55,774 nt of DNA from Levilactobacillus zymae DSM 19395 (GCF_001434115.1 NZ_AZDW01000001.1:1-55774); one strand, 5' to 3'. Numbered from the stretch's first letter, positions 16,607 through 25,686 are shown. The notes: generated by a model not told the origin, from the letters alone. Numbers and translations are program-made.

Positions 16607-17626
16607 ATGACAATTAAAATCGGAATCAACGGTTTTGGCCGCATTGGTCGGTTGGCTTTCCGGCGGCTTTGGGAATTACGCGACACCCACGATGTTCAGG
16701 TCGTGGCGATTAACGACCTGAGCGAGCCGGCCATGCTAGCTTATCTTCTACAATACGACTCGACACACGGCCGTTTCCCCGGAACCGTCACGGCCACAGC
16801 TACGGCGATTTGGGTCGATGGCCAGGAAATCCCCGTCTACGCACAGGCCGATGCGCGCCACCTTCCCTGGGTCGCCCAGGACGGCGTGACCATCGTTCTG
16901 GAATGTACCGGGTTTTATACCTCGGCACGCAAGGCCCAAGCCCATCTCGATGCTGGTGCCCAACGGGTCTTGATCTCGGCTCCCGCCGGTGACGATGTGA
17001 AAACTATCGTGGCGGGCGTCAACGATCAAGCGTTAACGGCGAACGATCATCTGGTCTCGGCGGGGTCGTGTACCACCAACTGTCTCGCCCCCATGGCCGC
17101 GGCACTCGACGCCGAATTTAAGCTGATTGCGGGAACCATGACCACCGTTCATGCCTTCACCGCATCACAAACGATTCTGGACGGTCCTCACAGCCGGAAT
17201 CGCCGGGCAAATCGTACCGCTTCCACCAATATTATCCCCCATTCTTCGGGTGCCGCTAAGGCCATTGGGTTAGTGCTCCCACAGCTAGCTGGTAAACTCA
17301 CCGGCCACGCACAACGGGTACCGGTGGTTGACGGGTCGTTGACCGAGCTGGTGAGCGCCGTCCAGACGCCCCACCTCACCGCGGAACAAGTCAACCAACA
17401 CCTCTACCCGTATACCCAGACCAATCCGGGATTTTCCTGGACTTCTGACGAAATTGTATCGAGCGATATTTTGGGCAACCCGGCCGGTTCCATCTTCGAC
17501 GCCACGCAAACCACCGTCGTAACAGCCAGGACGACTCAGTTGATCAAAACCGTGGCTTGGTACGATAACGAATACGGGTTTACTTGCCAGTTGATTCGAA
17601 CGTTACTGCACTTAGCCCAACTTTAA
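16607..17626 (+). CDS. gap: Glyceraldehyde-3-phosphate dehydrogenase, type I (probably a secondary copy)
   Basis: The 339-residue enzyme has NGFGRIGR for NAD binding, ND at 36-37, catalytic C155 in [10 protein letters not shown]182 in [10 protein letters not shown], and late WYDNEYG. The catalytic set is complete. Unusual positions are SAG where SNA is common, and NRRANR where most have DLRRAR. The strong TAGGAGGT precedes the ATG. It stands alone beside an MmyB-type regulator and not in a pgk-tpi cluster, so it is probably a conditionally expressed second gap; that is inference. Confidence 0.9.
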   Translation: MTIKIGINGFGRIGRLAFRRLWELRDTHDVQVVAINDLSEPAMLAYLLQYDSTHGRFPGTVTATATAIWVDGQEIPVYAQADARHLPWVAQDGVTIVLECTGFYTSARKAQAHLDAGAQRVLISAPAGDDVKTIVAGVNDQALTANDHLVSAGSCTTNCLAPMAAALDAEFKLIAGTMTTVHAFTASQTILDGPHSRNRRANRTASTNIIPHSSGAAKAIGLVLPQLAGKLTGHAQRVPVVDGSLTELVSAVQTPHLTAEQVNQHLYPYTQTNPGFSWTSDEIVSSDILGNPAGSIFDATQTTVVTARTTQLIKTVAWYDNEYGFTCQLIRTLLHLAQL

Positions 17627-17640
17627 CCATATTTACTATA

Positions 17641-17667
17641 AAAGGGTGCTCAACCGGCACCCTTTTT
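17641..17667 (+). terminator. Terminator after gap
   Basis: AAAGGGTGC/GCACCCTTT stem with a 7 nt loop and a T-run. Confidence 0.85.
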
Positions 17668-17718
17668 TCAACTTATCATTTCCCCTAAGGACTAATCAAT
17701 TTACCAGAGAACCAGATT

Positions 17719-18078
17719 TTATGAACGATCCCGTCGCAGGTAGCCCCAGAGTTGCTTCAACGTCTGGTAAAGAATGCCCAGCGTCACCAGGGCGGATCCC
17801 CCGCCCAGGCCTAGGGCCACGTAAACGTTGCGGGTCCGCTGCGCCCAGCCAAAGCTTTCGACGTTTAACGCCCACAGGCCCAACGACGCGAGAATCAGCA
17901 CGGCCCCGTCCAGTCCGATGAGCCCGATGGTCAGCACCAACGCCGTTAACGAATTCGGGTCCAGGTCGCGTTGGGCAATCAGCTGGCGAGCGAACTTCTC
18001 GCAGGCCATAATCGTGACCATGGTAAACGCCCCACCGAACACCGCCACTAAAATGGCGCCTATGATTTTCAGTCCCAT
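17719..18078 (-). CDS. Small membrane protein, function unknown
   Basis: A 119-residue protein with three hydrophobic segments (about 4-25, 45-68, 88-108) and a basic C-terminus (LRRDRS). AAAGGAG lies before the ATG. I do not recognise a family. It stands alone between a terminator and a 190 bp stretch without genes. Confidence 0.7.
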   Translation of the reverse strand: MGLKIIGAILVAVFGGAFTMVTIMACEKFARQLIAQRDLDPNSLTALVLTIGLIGLDGAVLILASLGLWALNVESFGWAQRTRNVYVALGLGGGSALVTLGILYQTLKQLWGYLRRDRS

Positions 18079-18267
18079 CGGCTTTCGACTCCTTTACGCT
18101 AGTTTCATTACCCCTAGTTTACCCGGAAACGTGGCGTTTGTCTGGTCTTCCGAGGAAAAATCGCTAGTTCGCCCGAAATTCGATGGGCCTCGCCGAATTG
18201 ACCTCGTACAAGTACGTGATCGACGGCGACGGTCAGGTCCGCGCCTGATGCGTGGCAACCCGAACTA

Positions 18268-18310
18268 AAAATGGCACCGTCACCCTGTTTACGGTTGACG
18301 GTGCCATTTT
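18268..18310 (-). terminator. Terminator after the secreted protein gene
   Basis: A 15 bp perfect stem (AAAATGGCACCGTCA and its complement) with a 13 nt loop. 18079-18267 shows nothing else recognisable. Confidence 0.8.
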
Positions 18311-18339
18311 CGTTTAACGCCTTAATCCTGCGGTCGGCC

Positions 18340-19179
18340 TCAGGGTTTCCCAATAATCGTGACCAGGGTCTTACCGCCCACCGTGTACCGGCTCCAAAAA
18401 AGCGTGTTCGGGTCATCCGGGTCGCCGTCCGTTCGGAATGGGCGGTGCTGATTAACGACGGTCAACCGATACTTCAGCTTGCCGCTCTGATGGACCCGCT
18501 GCATCCCCCAACCGGGGACCTTTTGAGCAAAGTAGAGCTGACGCGTGTTGCCCCGATTGGTGGCCTTTTGAATCTTAACTTGAAACTGTGGCCGTTGGTC
18601 CCCATTAACGGCGTTCGGGTTTTTAAAACGGGTGAACTCGGCGAAACCATTACTGGTAATCTTCAACTGAGAATAAACCTTGTTATCTTGATTGGGGTTG
18701 GTCGTAAATTTCATCTGCCGCAAGGTCCCCAGACTCAGTGCCGGCAAGTAAGCCGGTCTGGCAATGCGTTGGTAATCCTGTGGCCGCCTTGACCCAATCG
18801 CGTCACTGGTGGACAAAAGCTCGACGTGTTTCGGCCGCCCTTTATTTAGAAACTTATAATCAAGCTGACCTAAATAAAAGCTAATAGTGGGCTTTTCGAC
18901 GGCCGACCCTTTGAACTTATTCCCAATGACGACGGTGCCTTTGGGGAGTTGCCGCGTCTTCTTGGTATTGTTGGCGTAAAGAAACACCACCGGGGTTGGG
19001 CGTTTGACCTTATAATATTTATAATCGTTAAGGTCATAGTCTTGAACCACCTGGCCGCCAATCTGGTAACTTTTGGCCTGGGCCTGACTGGGCAACATGC
19101 CACCCAGGGTCACTAACAGGGACGCCAGGGCGATGACTTTGAGCATTACTTTGGGGGTTATATCTTCTATTCTCCTCAT
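18340..19179 (-). CDS. Secreted protein of unknown function
   Basis: The product has a signal peptide (hydrophobic stretch MLKVIALASLLVTLGGML, likely cleavage after AQA) and a soluble, basic remainder of about 240 residues rich in Lys, Asn, Gln and Tyr, typical of lactobacillus cell-surface proteins. No sortase motif or repeat was seen. The start is uncertain. ATG 19179 lacks a proper Shine-Dalgarno, while AGGAG lies inside the frame a few codons later. ATG 19146 gives a classic signal peptide but is 25 nt from that site. I keep 19179 as the longest form. Confidence 0.7.
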   Translation of the reverse strand: MRRIEDITPKVMLKVIALASLLVTLGGMLPSQAQAKSYQIGGQVVQDYDLNDYKYYKVKRPTPVVFLYANNTKKTRQLPKGTVVIGNKFKGSAVEKPTISFYLGQLDYKFLNKGRPKHVELLSTSDAIGSRRPQDYQRIARPAYLPALSLGTLRQMKFTTNPNQDNKVYSQLKITSNGFAEFTRFKNPNAVNGDQRPQFQVKIQKATNRGNTRQLYFAQKVPGWGMQRVHQSGKLKYRLTVVNQHRPFRTDGDPDDPNTLFWSRYTVGGKTLVTIIGKP

Positions 19180-19181
19180 CT

Positions 19182-19202
19182 CTAATGTTTTGACAACATT
19201 AG
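19182..19202. promoter_or_regulatory. Inverted repeat at the start of the secreted protein gene
   Basis: CTAATGTT and AACATTAG arms flank 5 nt, ending 2-3 nt before the annotated ATG. It could be an operator or an mRNA hairpin masking the start. Confidence 0.5.
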
Positions 19203-19331
19203 TTTAGCCGTTAATCGCTAACCAACTCACGAAAAAGCAAAATTAGTTTGGCTGGGGGTCATAATTGAGTCGGATTTCAGCGTTGTTACCGCTCAGTCCC
19301 CCTCAAAACCATCTGTCAACTCGACAACCTA

Positions 19332-19365
19332 AAAAAGTGGCATCCCCAACAGGATGCCACTTTTT
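19332..19365 (-). terminator. Terminator after fhs
   Basis: A 14 bp stem AAAAAGTGGCATCC/GGATGCCACTTTTT with a short loop. Confidence 0.85.
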
Positions 19366-19380
19366 CAATCACTCTAAATT

Positions 19381-21045
19381 TTAGAACAGTCCCGTAATCG
19401 TCCCATCGGCCGCGATGTCCATGTCGAGCGCCGCCGGATGCTTCGGCAAGCCCGGCATAGTCAACACGTTCCCGGTCAAGGCGACCACGAAGCCGGCCCC
19501 CAGACGTGGCGAGAATTCGCGCACGTGAATGGTGAAGTCCGTCGGGGCCCCCAACTGGTGGGCGTCGTCGGTCAGCGAGTACTGGGTCTTGGCCATGCAG
19601 ACCGGTAAGTGGTCCCAGCCGCGCTTGGCAAAGGTCTTCAATTGCCGTTGCGCCTTACTCGACAGTTCCACCTTGGCGCCCCCGTAAATCTTCTGGGTGA
19701 TGGTCTTGACCTGCGTTAACAGGTCCGTGCCCGGTTCAACCAATGGCGTAAAGTGACTTTCCTGGTTGGCCGCTTTGACCACGGCTTCGGCCAGGTCGGT
19801 GGTCCCGGCCCCGCCATCGGCCCATTCGGTCGTGGTGGCCACGGCCACGTTTTGGGCCTTGACGATGTCGGTCAACGTTTGGATCTCCGCGTCGGTATCG
19901 CTAGTGAAACGGTTGATGGCTACGACCACCGGCACACCGTACTGCTGCATGCTGTGGATGTGCCGTAAGAGGTTGGCACTCCCCTGCTTTAAGGCCGCTA
20001 AGTTCTCGGTCTCTAAATCGGCGCGCTTAACGCCGCCATTGTACTTCAACGCCCGGACCGTGGCGACGATGACCACGGCATCCGGCGTTTTGCCTAAGAC
20101 GGGGGTCTTGATGTCCATGAACTTTTCGCCCCCGAGGTCGGCTCCGAAGCCGGCTTCCGTAACGGCGTAGTCGCCCAACTTCAGCGCCGTTTGGGTCGCT
20201 AGAACCGAGTTACAGCCGTGCGCGATGTTGGCGAACGGGCCCCCGTGAATGATGGCCGGGTTGTGTTCCAGCGTTTGGACCAGGTTCGGCTTGATGGCGT
20301 CCTTGAGGAGTAAGGTGATCGCCCCGCCAACCTTCAAGTCACCGACCGTAACGGGTTCCTTGTCGGTGTTATACCCGATCAGGATGCGGTTGACCCGGCG
20401 CTTCAAGTCGGTCAGGTCTTCACTCAGACACAGCACCGCCATCAGTTCGCTGGCCACGGTGATGTCGAAGCCGTCTTGACGCGGCACACCGGACGTCCGG
20501 CCACCCAAGCCGATCACGGTTTGGCGCAAGGCCCGGTCGTTGATGTCGAGCACGCGTTTCCACACGATCTGCCGCGGGTCTAAATGTAATTCGTTCCCTT
20601 GTTGGATGTGGTTATCAATCAGAGCCGCTAGGGTATCGTGGGCCTCGGTTAGCGCGTGCATGTCGCCCGTAAAGTGCAGGTTGATGTCTTCCATCGGCAC
20701 CACCTGGGCGTGGCCACCCCCGGTCGCGCCCCCCTTTAAGCCCATCACGGGGCCTAAGGACGGTTCCCGTAAGGCTAAGACGGTCTTGTGGCCGATCAGG
20801 TTCAAGGCATCCCCCAACCCGATGGCGACCGTGGACTTGCCTTCACCGGCCGGCGTGGGGTTGATCGAGGTGACCAAGACCAGCTTGCCTAATTGGTGTT
20901 GCCCGGTCAACGGCAGATTGATTTTGGCCTTGGTGTGGCCGTAAGGTTCAATCTGGTCGGGCGTTAAGCCGACCTTGGCGGCAATCTTTTCGATGGGGTC
21001 TAGGGGTGTAGCTTGGGAAATAGCAATATCTGTGTTTAAGGTCAT
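19381..21045 (-). CDS. fhs: Formate--tetrahydrofolate ligase
   Basis: The 554-residue enzyme has the ATP-binding loop TPAGEGKST and the formate-THF ligase signature [20 protein letters not shown]. It makes 10-formyl-THF from formate, ATP and THF for purine and formyl-Met-tRNA synthesis in the cytoplasm. It overlaps the ebsA stop by one base (TAATG), so the two genes are translationally coupled. GAGG is about 10 nt upstream of the ATG. Confidence 0.96.
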   Translation of the reverse strand: MTLNTDIAISQATPLDPIEKIAAKVGLTPDQIEPYGHTKAKINLPLTGQHQLGKLVLVTSINPTPAGEGKSTVAIGLGDALNLIGHKTVLALREPSLGPVMGLKGGATGGGHAQVVPMEDINLHFTGDMHALTEAHDTLAALIDNHIQQGNELHLDPRQIVWKRVLDINDRALRQTVIGLGGRTSGVPRQDGFDITVASELMAVLCLSEDLTDLKRRVNRILIGYNTDKEPVTVGDLKVGGAITLLLKDAIKPNLVQTLEHNPAIIHGGPFANIAHGCNSVLATQTALKLGDYAVTEAGFGADLGGEKFMDIKTPVLGKTPDAVVIVATVRALKYNGGVKRADLETENLAALKQGSANLLRHIHSMQQYGVPVVVAINRFTSDTDAEIQTLTDIVKAQNVAVATTTEWADGGAGTTDLAEAVVKAANQESHFTPLVEPGTDLLTQVKTITQKIYGGAKVELSSKAQRQLKTFAKRGWDHLPVCMAKTQYSLTDDAHQLGAPTDFTIHVREFSPRLGAGFVVALTGNVLTMPGLPKHPAALDMDIAADGTITGLF

Positions 21046-21464
21046 TAAACGGATTCCTCCTCAGAATTTGAATGATCGATGGCGGTCTGAATCAGGCTCG
21101 CCAATTCGATAGCCGAATTACGCGGTAATAAGAACTGGTAAATGCGACCCTGGGCGACCAGGCCTAAACGGTACCGGGCCAGGTGCACACTACTGATTTG
21201 ATGCAACGGGATGACCAGGTGGCGGTGGTTTAAGACCGTGCTAACGGTCAAGACGTTATGGGCCATGGTGATGTTTCGAAAGTGGATTTCTAGCCAGCAC
21301 AGCCCGGCAAAGGCCGCAAAAAAGGCCAACGTGATCCAGTTGAAATGGGTGACCTCGAGCCAAAAAATGGCCCCGATCAGCAGTACGATAAACGTCCAAC
21401 TCCAGTTGATGACACTGCTAATCGGGTTCGGTTGGTACAAAAAGCGCCGTTCCTGGGTTATCAT
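21045..21464 (-). CDS. ebsA: EbsA family membrane protein
   Basis: A 139-residue protein with two adjacent membrane helices (about 20-60) and a cytoplasmic PH-like domain. The look and the neighbourhood (RNase HI-like gene divergent, as in other lactobacilli) match EbsA, often annotated as a pore-forming protein; its role is unproven. It is upstream of and coupled to fhs. Confidence 0.75.
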   Translation of the reverse strand: MITQERRFLYQPNPISSVINWSWTFIVLLIGAIFWLEVTHFNWITLAFFAAFAGLCWLEIHFRNITMAHNVLTVSTVLNHRHLVIPLHQISSVHLARYRLGLVAQGRIYQFLLPRNSAIELASLIQTAIDHSNSEEESV

Positions 21465-21498
21465 TACTTACAACACCTCACAAAAAGGAGTGATTCCT

Positions 21499-21906
21499 TT
21501 GTATTCATTATATACGGATGCCGCCACCCAACCGCAAAGCGGCCTGAGCGCCGGGGGCATCCTCTTGATTCACAACCATCAACAAGTTCAACACGGCGTG
21601 GCGTTGACCGCCACGACCAACCATTTAGCCGAGTTTGAAGTGGCGACCATCGCCTTCACGCGACTGGCCCACGATTTAGGCGCGCAGTGCGCCACAACCA
21701 CCGTGCTCTTTTACACGGATAGTCAAATCGTGAGCCAGAGTCTGGAGAAACGGTACGCCAAACACTATCAAGCGCAGGTCGACGCCCTGTTGGCCGCGCA
21801 ACAGCCCTTCCAGTTGGTCTTAACGCAGTGGGTCCCCGAGAAACAAAACATGGGCGCCCACACGTTAGCCAATCAGGCCCTTCACGCCAGAGAAGACGTC
21901 AAGTAG
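21499..21906 (+). CDS. RNase HI-like (RVT_3 type) protein
   Basis: The start is TTG at 21499, 8-10 nt after AAGGAG, giving 135 residues (initiator + YSLYTDAAT). Active-site positions are visible: Asp in YTDAA, Glu in LAEFEVA, Asp in YTDSQIV. The fourth carboxylate, normally ADxLA, is His here (AHTLANQAL). RNase HI degrades the RNA of RNA-DNA hybrids. The D-to-H change at the last position is tolerated in E. coli RNase HI as far as I recall, so activity remains possible. The 3' end overlaps the convergent oxidase gene by 25 bp. Confidence 0.8.
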   Translation: MYSLYTDAATQPQSGLSAGGILLIHNHQQVQHGVALTATTNHLAEFEVATIAFTRLAHDLGAQCATTTVLFYTDSQIVSQSLEKRYAKHYQAQVDALLAAQQPFQLVLTQWVPEKQNMGAHTLANQALHAREDVK

Positions 21907-23006
21907 GTGGTCAGGGGCTTTTCGTACTCGCTCCAATCGGGCGTACCGCCGTACAACGCGGAACCGGCCAGGAAACGACCGATTTGCGGTCCGGTGGTCA
22001 AGCCCGACGAGCCCAGCCCGGAGGCCACTAAGAAACGCTCGTGTTCCGGTAACGGGCCGAAGAACGGCGCAAAGTCGCTGGTGTAGGCCCGCGTGCCGAC
22101 TCGCACGCCGGTAATGCTTTGATCCGTCAAGCCGCTCATCAGGCGTTGGGCACTGGCCAAGAGGTCGGCCGTGACCACGGCGTCTAGGCTGAGGTCAAAG
22201 TGCTTGTCGTCTTCGTGGGTGGCTCCCACGATCAATTTTCCGTGACCGAACGGCACAAAGTCCCGTTCGCCTTCGGGCATCAACACGGGCAGGTTTTCCT
22301 GTACGGGGTAATCCTTGACCGCTAATTCGATCAGTTGCCCCTTTTGGGCCCGCACGTCGGTCCGCACGTGAAGCGGCACCAGTAATTCGGGTAGCCAGGC
22401 ACCGGCCGCGACGATGACTCTGTCGAAGCGTTGCGCGCCTAACGACGTCACCACGTTTTCGTCCTGATCCAATTTAACGCGTTCGCGCCGCACGGTCAGG
22501 TTACGTTGACTGGCCTGAGCTAACAGCGCCTCGACTAAGGCGCCCCCGTCGACGCGGGCCCCACCGCTGAGGAAGACCCCGGCTTGCGGGTTGGTCAGTA
22601 ACGGTAACTTGGCCTGTACTTCTTGGGCCGTTAACTGTTGGACCGTTCCCATCGTGGGGGCGGTCTTTTGGCGTTCCTGCGCTAAGGCGTCTAGGGCCTC
22701 TAGGTCTGGTAACGCGGCGCGCGTCACGATGGTCCCGGTCTGTTGATAGACCTCGGTCCCCAGTTGCGCGTCGTGGACCAGTTGCGGATACAGATCCGCC
22801 CCGGCCTTGGCCAGGCGATACCACCGTTGGTTCCGGCGTTTCGAGAGCCACGGGGAGATGATCCCGGCCGCCGCTTTGCTGGCTTGGCCGTTCCCGTCGT
22901 CATACAGCGTCACTTTCACGTGTTGTGCGCCCGGTAACGTACTGAGATAGTACGCTGCGGTCGCCCCGACGATGCCGCCACCAATGATTGCAATTCGTTT
23001 TTGCAT
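21882..23006 (-). CDS. FAD-dependent amino acid oxidase (DadA/ThiO-like)
   Basis: The Rossmann fingerprint IAIIGGGIVGATAAYYLS opens the protein, and the C-terminal FAD segment GLGSSGLTTGPQIG closes it, as in D-amino acid dehydrogenases and glycine oxidases. ATG 23006 (374 residues) has AAGGAGG upstream; longer forms would put the site inside the gene. The substrate cannot be deduced. No thi genes are nearby, so ThiO is less likely than a D-amino acid or sarcosine-type oxidase. Confidence 0.85.
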   Translation of the reverse strand: MQKRIAIIGGGIVGATAAYYLSTLPGAQHVKVTLYDDGNGQASKAAAGIISPWLSKRRNQRWYRLAKAGADLYPQLVHDAQLGTEVYQQTGTIVTRAALPDLEALDALAQERQKTAPTMGTVQQLTAQEVQAKLPLLTNPQAGVFLSGGARVDGGALVEALLAQASQRNLTVRRERVKLDQDENVVTSLGAQRFDRVIVAAGAWLPELLVPLHVRTDVRAQKGQLIELAVKDYPVQENLPVLMPEGERDFVPFGHGKLIVGATHEDDKHFDLSLDAVVTADLLASAQRLMSGLTDQSITGVRVGTRAYTSDFAPFFGPLPEHERFLVASGLGSSGLTTGPQIGRFLAGSALYGGTPDWSEYEKPLTTYLTSSLA

Positions 23007-23107
23007 GTAAATTCCGACCTCCTTATACCACCAATCTTGCACTCGGTTTCATTCTAGCATAACTTCTTTGGGGGCGACGATGATTCTGCCCGGTGTTTCG
23101 GAAAAAA

Positions 23108-23200
23108 GCGGTCAAAACCGCATGACTGGTCAGTCAGACGGCTTCGTAAGTTTGTTTAAAACCCGCGCGATTTCGGGGGTAGCGGGCCGCTCGCTACCCG
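23108..23200. other. Structured intergenic DNA with three inverted repeats
   Basis: The region 23007-23293 has no gene but three palindromes: GCGGT/ACCGC at 23108-23121, TGACTG/CAGTCA (14 bp site at 23123-23136, like many TetR-type operators) and GGGTAGCG/CGCTACCC near 23178-23200. The central one may be an operator for the oxidase gene. Confidence 0.4.
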
Positions 23201-23293
23201 TTTGCGGATTAAAACCTTCCTATCATAGTTTCATTCAATAAACGTGTTAGACTAAAAGTAAAACCAAATCACGTTAAAAGGAAGTGTCTAGCC

Positions 23294-23506
23294 ATGACCG
23301 AAGCCGATTCCGCCAAGTATTCGATTACCGTGACGGCCGATGACGACGGCAACGTCAAATTGGCGTCCACCCTCGATGAGGGCCGCACCGTAAGCGCATT
23401 GATGTTGTCGGCGCTGAGCACCATCAAGAAGAGCCAACCGCAATTGACCCAAAAGCAGTTTCTCGCCATCTGTAACGGTATCTGGGACTACGATCAAAAG
23501 TATTGA
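23294..23506 (+). CDS. Small protein of unknown function (70 aa)
   Basis: A 70-residue acidic protein (starts MTEADSAKYSITVTADDDGN) with a plausible beta N-terminus and helical C-terminus ending WDYDQKY. AAAGGAAG precedes the ATG, and a strong terminator follows directly, which supports a real gene. No family recognised. Confidence 0.7.
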   Translation: MTEADSAKYSITVTADDDGNVKLASTLDEGRTVSALMLSALSTIKKSQPQLTQKQFLAICNGIWDYDQKY

Positions 23507-23514
23507 GTCCACGC

Positions 23515-23560
23515 AAAAGGGACGCCACCTTCACGTTTTCGTGAGGGTGACGTCCCTTTT
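23515..23560. terminator. Bidirectional terminator
   Basis: A long stem of about 20 bp (AAAAGGGACG...CGTCCCTTTT) lies between the 70-aa gene and the convergent nitroreductase gene. Confidence 0.85.
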
Positions 23561-23574
23561 TGACTGACTTTAAG

Positions 23575-24177
23575 TTACTTGAAAACCTTGAACCGGTCGG
23601 CATCGGCCATGAAGTCCTTGTCGCCCGCCGGTGCTTCGATGGACCCAAAGTCCATTTCGGCCCGTAATTCCCAGCTGGCCGGCACGTCAAAGGCGGCCCG
23701 CACCTGATCATCGATCAGTGGGTTGTAGTGTTGGATGTTCGCGCCCAAACCATTTTCCGCTAAGGACGTCCAGACCGCGAATTGCGCGTTTCCCTGTGCC
23801 TGTTCCGACCAGTCGCGGAAGTTGTCGGCGTACAGTGGGAAATTATCCTCAAATTGCTTGACCACGGCGGTATCCGTAAAGAACAACACCGTCCCAAACG
23901 CGGCCTTGAAGCCGTTGACCTTGTCCGCCGTCTTGGCGAAGGCGTCATCGTCCTTGACCACCTTGCGCAGTTCGTCGTGCACGATGTCCCAGAGTTGGTC
24001 GTGGGCCTGGTTGAACAGGATCACGGCTCGCGTGGTCTGGTTGTTAAACGGCGTTGGCGCCAACTTGATGTTGGTTTTGATCAACTCCGTTAAATCGTCC
24101 GGCGTGGCGGTCACGTTACGGCCTAAGGCGTAGATACTTCGACGTTGTTTGGCTAAATCGATTAATTGCGTTTTCAT
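23575..24177 (-). CDS. Nitroreductase family protein
   Basis: A 200-residue flavoprotein of the nitroreductase fold. It has QRRSIYALGR for FMN phosphate contacts, APTPFNNQTTRAVILF, and GLGANIQHYNP near the C-terminal flavin site. Such enzymes reduce nitro compounds or quinones with NAD(P)H. GTGAGG lies upstream of the ATG. The promoter contains a 17 bp inverted repeat; the tetR gene starts 628 bp upstream and is on the same strand. Confidence 0.88.
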   Translation of the reverse strand: MKTQLIDLAKQRRSIYALGRNVTATPDDLTELIKTNIKLAPTPFNNQTTRAVILFNQAHDQLWDIVHDELRKVVKDDDAFAKTADKVNGFKAAFGTVLFFTDTAVVKQFEDNFPLYADNFRDWSEQAQGNAQFAVWTSLAENGLGANIQHYNPLIDDQVRAAFDVPASWELRAEMDFGSIEAPAGDKDFMADADRFKVFK

Positions 24178-24233
24178 GTAGGTTAAGTCCTCACTTTTTA
24201 GATTTAAGGTTTAGTTTAACCAGCAGAACATCT

Positions 24234-24274
24234 CTGGTGTGAACCTAGCATATCAACTTACTTTTTGAAAGTAA
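24234..24274 (-). promoter_or_regulatory. Nitroreductase promoter with 17 bp inverted repeat
   Basis: TTACTTT/AAAGTAA arms around 3 nt sit at 24258-24274. They overlap a -35 (TTTACT) whose -10 is TATGCT, 17 nt downstream on the minus strand. The sequence type is like operators of HxlR-type redox sensors in Firmicutes, an inference from symmetry and target gene. Confidence 0.55.
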
Positions 24275-24280
24275 AGGATT

Positions 24281-24805
24281 TTAACTTGAGGGTCGTAAAA
24301 GTTGGGTGACCTGTCGTTGGACCCACTCGCCGGGATAGGTCGCGGGCGGTTGGCACAACACGCCCAGTAAGAAGGTCCACACCGCCGTCACTTGATCGGA
24401 CACCACGGTCACCTGCGCCTGGGCGCCCCACAGCGTCAAGACTGTGTTGAGACTCTGTGGCAGCGGCCAGGGCGCCGTCAACACGAAGGCCACCGCACGG
24501 GGATGGTCCTGCTGATAGGTCAACAGGTTGGCGATCAAGCGCTGGAGCATGGTGGTCGCGTCCGGCGAGTCCAGCACCCCCGCTCGCAGCGCCGCCCCCA
24601 CCTCGTCTAAGATCTCCGCCCGTAACGTCGCCAGTAGACTGGCCTTGTCGGGAAAATGCCGATAAATCGCCGCGGGTGTCACCGCCAAGAAACGGGCCAA
24701 CTGGCGGAGCGATAATTGGTCCGCGCCAGCAGTCTCGAGTTCTTGCCGGGCGCGCTGTTGAATCGCCGCGGCTAAATTTTCACGATGGTAGGGCAGGTTC
24801 GTCAT
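24281..24805 (-). CDS. TetR family transcriptional regulator
   Basis: The 174-residue protein has a TetR helix-turn-helix (LSLRQLARFLAVTPAAIYRHFPDKASLL, about 31-58) and an all-helical ligand domain. AAGGAGG precedes the ATG. A very large symmetric dyad overlaps its promoter and a mirror promoter reading toward the CAAX protease gene, so it likely represses both. Confidence 0.88.
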   Translation of the reverse strand: MTNLPYHRENLAAAIQQRARQELETAGADQLSLRQLARFLAVTPAAIYRHFPDKASLLATLRAEILDEVGAALRAGVLDSPDATTMLQRLIANLLTYQQDHPRAVAFVLTAPWPLPQSLNTVLTLWGAQAQVTVVSDQVTAVWTFLLGVLCQPPATYPGEWVQRQVTQLLRPSS

Positions 24806-24854
24806 GACAAGGCCTCCTTAGGGTCATTCTAGGCACACACTACTATTGGCTCCT

Positions 24855-24895
24855 ATGTTATCATCGTTTACATTAAATGTAAACAGTGATAACAT
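24855..24895. promoter_or_regulatory. 41 bp nested palindrome with mirror-image promoters
   Basis: The core GTTTACATTAAATGTAAAC (24866-24884) is a perfect 19 bp palindrome, flanked by a second pair of perfect 9 bp arms, ATGTTATCA (24855-24863) and TGATAACAT (24887-24895). On both strands TTTACA and TAACAT are 17 nt apart, so the dyad contains two divergent sigma-A-type promoters. It is the obvious operator of the adjacent TetR protein. Confidence 0.75.
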
Positions 24896-24993
24896 CTAGC
24901 CTTTTTCACTAACCTTTACGTTTTTTTTACACGTTAAACCACTGAATGGGCTTACAATGAAGGTAATCATCCTATTAGAAAAGAGTCGTCCTT

Positions 24994-25659
24994 ATGTCTG
25001 AAACCGTTTCTCGTCGCCGTTTAACCTGGCAATTCGTGGGCTTCTGGCTCACTTGGTTAGTGGTCCAGGTCGTCATCAATTCCCCCATCGAGCACCACCT
25101 GTCCGGGTGGCCCCAAGAGCTGACCCTCGATGCCATCAAATTAGTCGTCTGGCTGGGTGGTGGCTGGTGGTTCATCCACCAAGCCCAGCCCCAAACGCTC
25201 GCTATCGCCCCGCGTGACCAGTGGCGGCCCAACTGGCACTTCACGGCCGGTTACCTCGTCTGGGGCATCGTCGTGATCTACCTGCTCGGCCAATTCTGGT
25301 TGACCCATCACGGTCTGCGCATCAGTCACAGCTTTCTGCCCGAGTACTGGGGCCGTTACTTCGTGGTCGTGGGGATCACCGAGGAGTTCGTTTTCCGGGG
25401 GTACTTCTTAAACGCCCTGCTGAAGCACACCAGCTTCGTTTGGGCCAACACCATTCAGGCCATCGCCTTCACCGCGATGCACATCCCCCGTTACCTCACC
25501 ACCATTCCGCCGATGAGTCCCACGGTCTGGCTCAGTAATCTGGTCTCCGTGGCCCTACTGGGTGCCCTCTTCGGCTGGTTATACGCCAAGAGTCGGTCAC
25601 TCTGGCCCGGCATCATCGTCCACATGACCTGGGATATTCTGGTCACGTTATTCGCGTAA
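24994..25659 (+). CDS. CPBP-family intramembrane metalloprotease (CAAX/Abi)
   Basis: A 221-residue membrane protein with about 6-7 helices and the family motifs: EEFVFRG (catalytic Glu pair and Arg), FTAMHIPRY and GIIVHMTWDIL (His ligands). Such proteases act in bacteriocin self-immunity, surface protein processing or stress responses. No bacteriocin gene is nearby. It is transcribed away from tetR with a leader of about 90 nt from the shared operator. Confidence 0.87.
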   Translation: MSETVSRRRLTWQFVGFWLTWLVVQVVINSPIEHHLSGWPQELTLDAIKLVVWLGGGWWFIHQAQPQTLAIAPRDQWRPNWHFTAGYLVWGIVVIYLLGQFWLTHHGLRISHSFLPEYWGRYFVVVGITEEFVFRGYFLNALLKHTSFVWANTIQAIAFTAMHIPRYLTTIPPMSPTVWLSNLVSVALLGALFGWLYAKSRSLWPGIIVHMTWDILVTLFA

Positions 25660-25686
25660 GCTGGCACCCATTATCGAAGTCAATCA

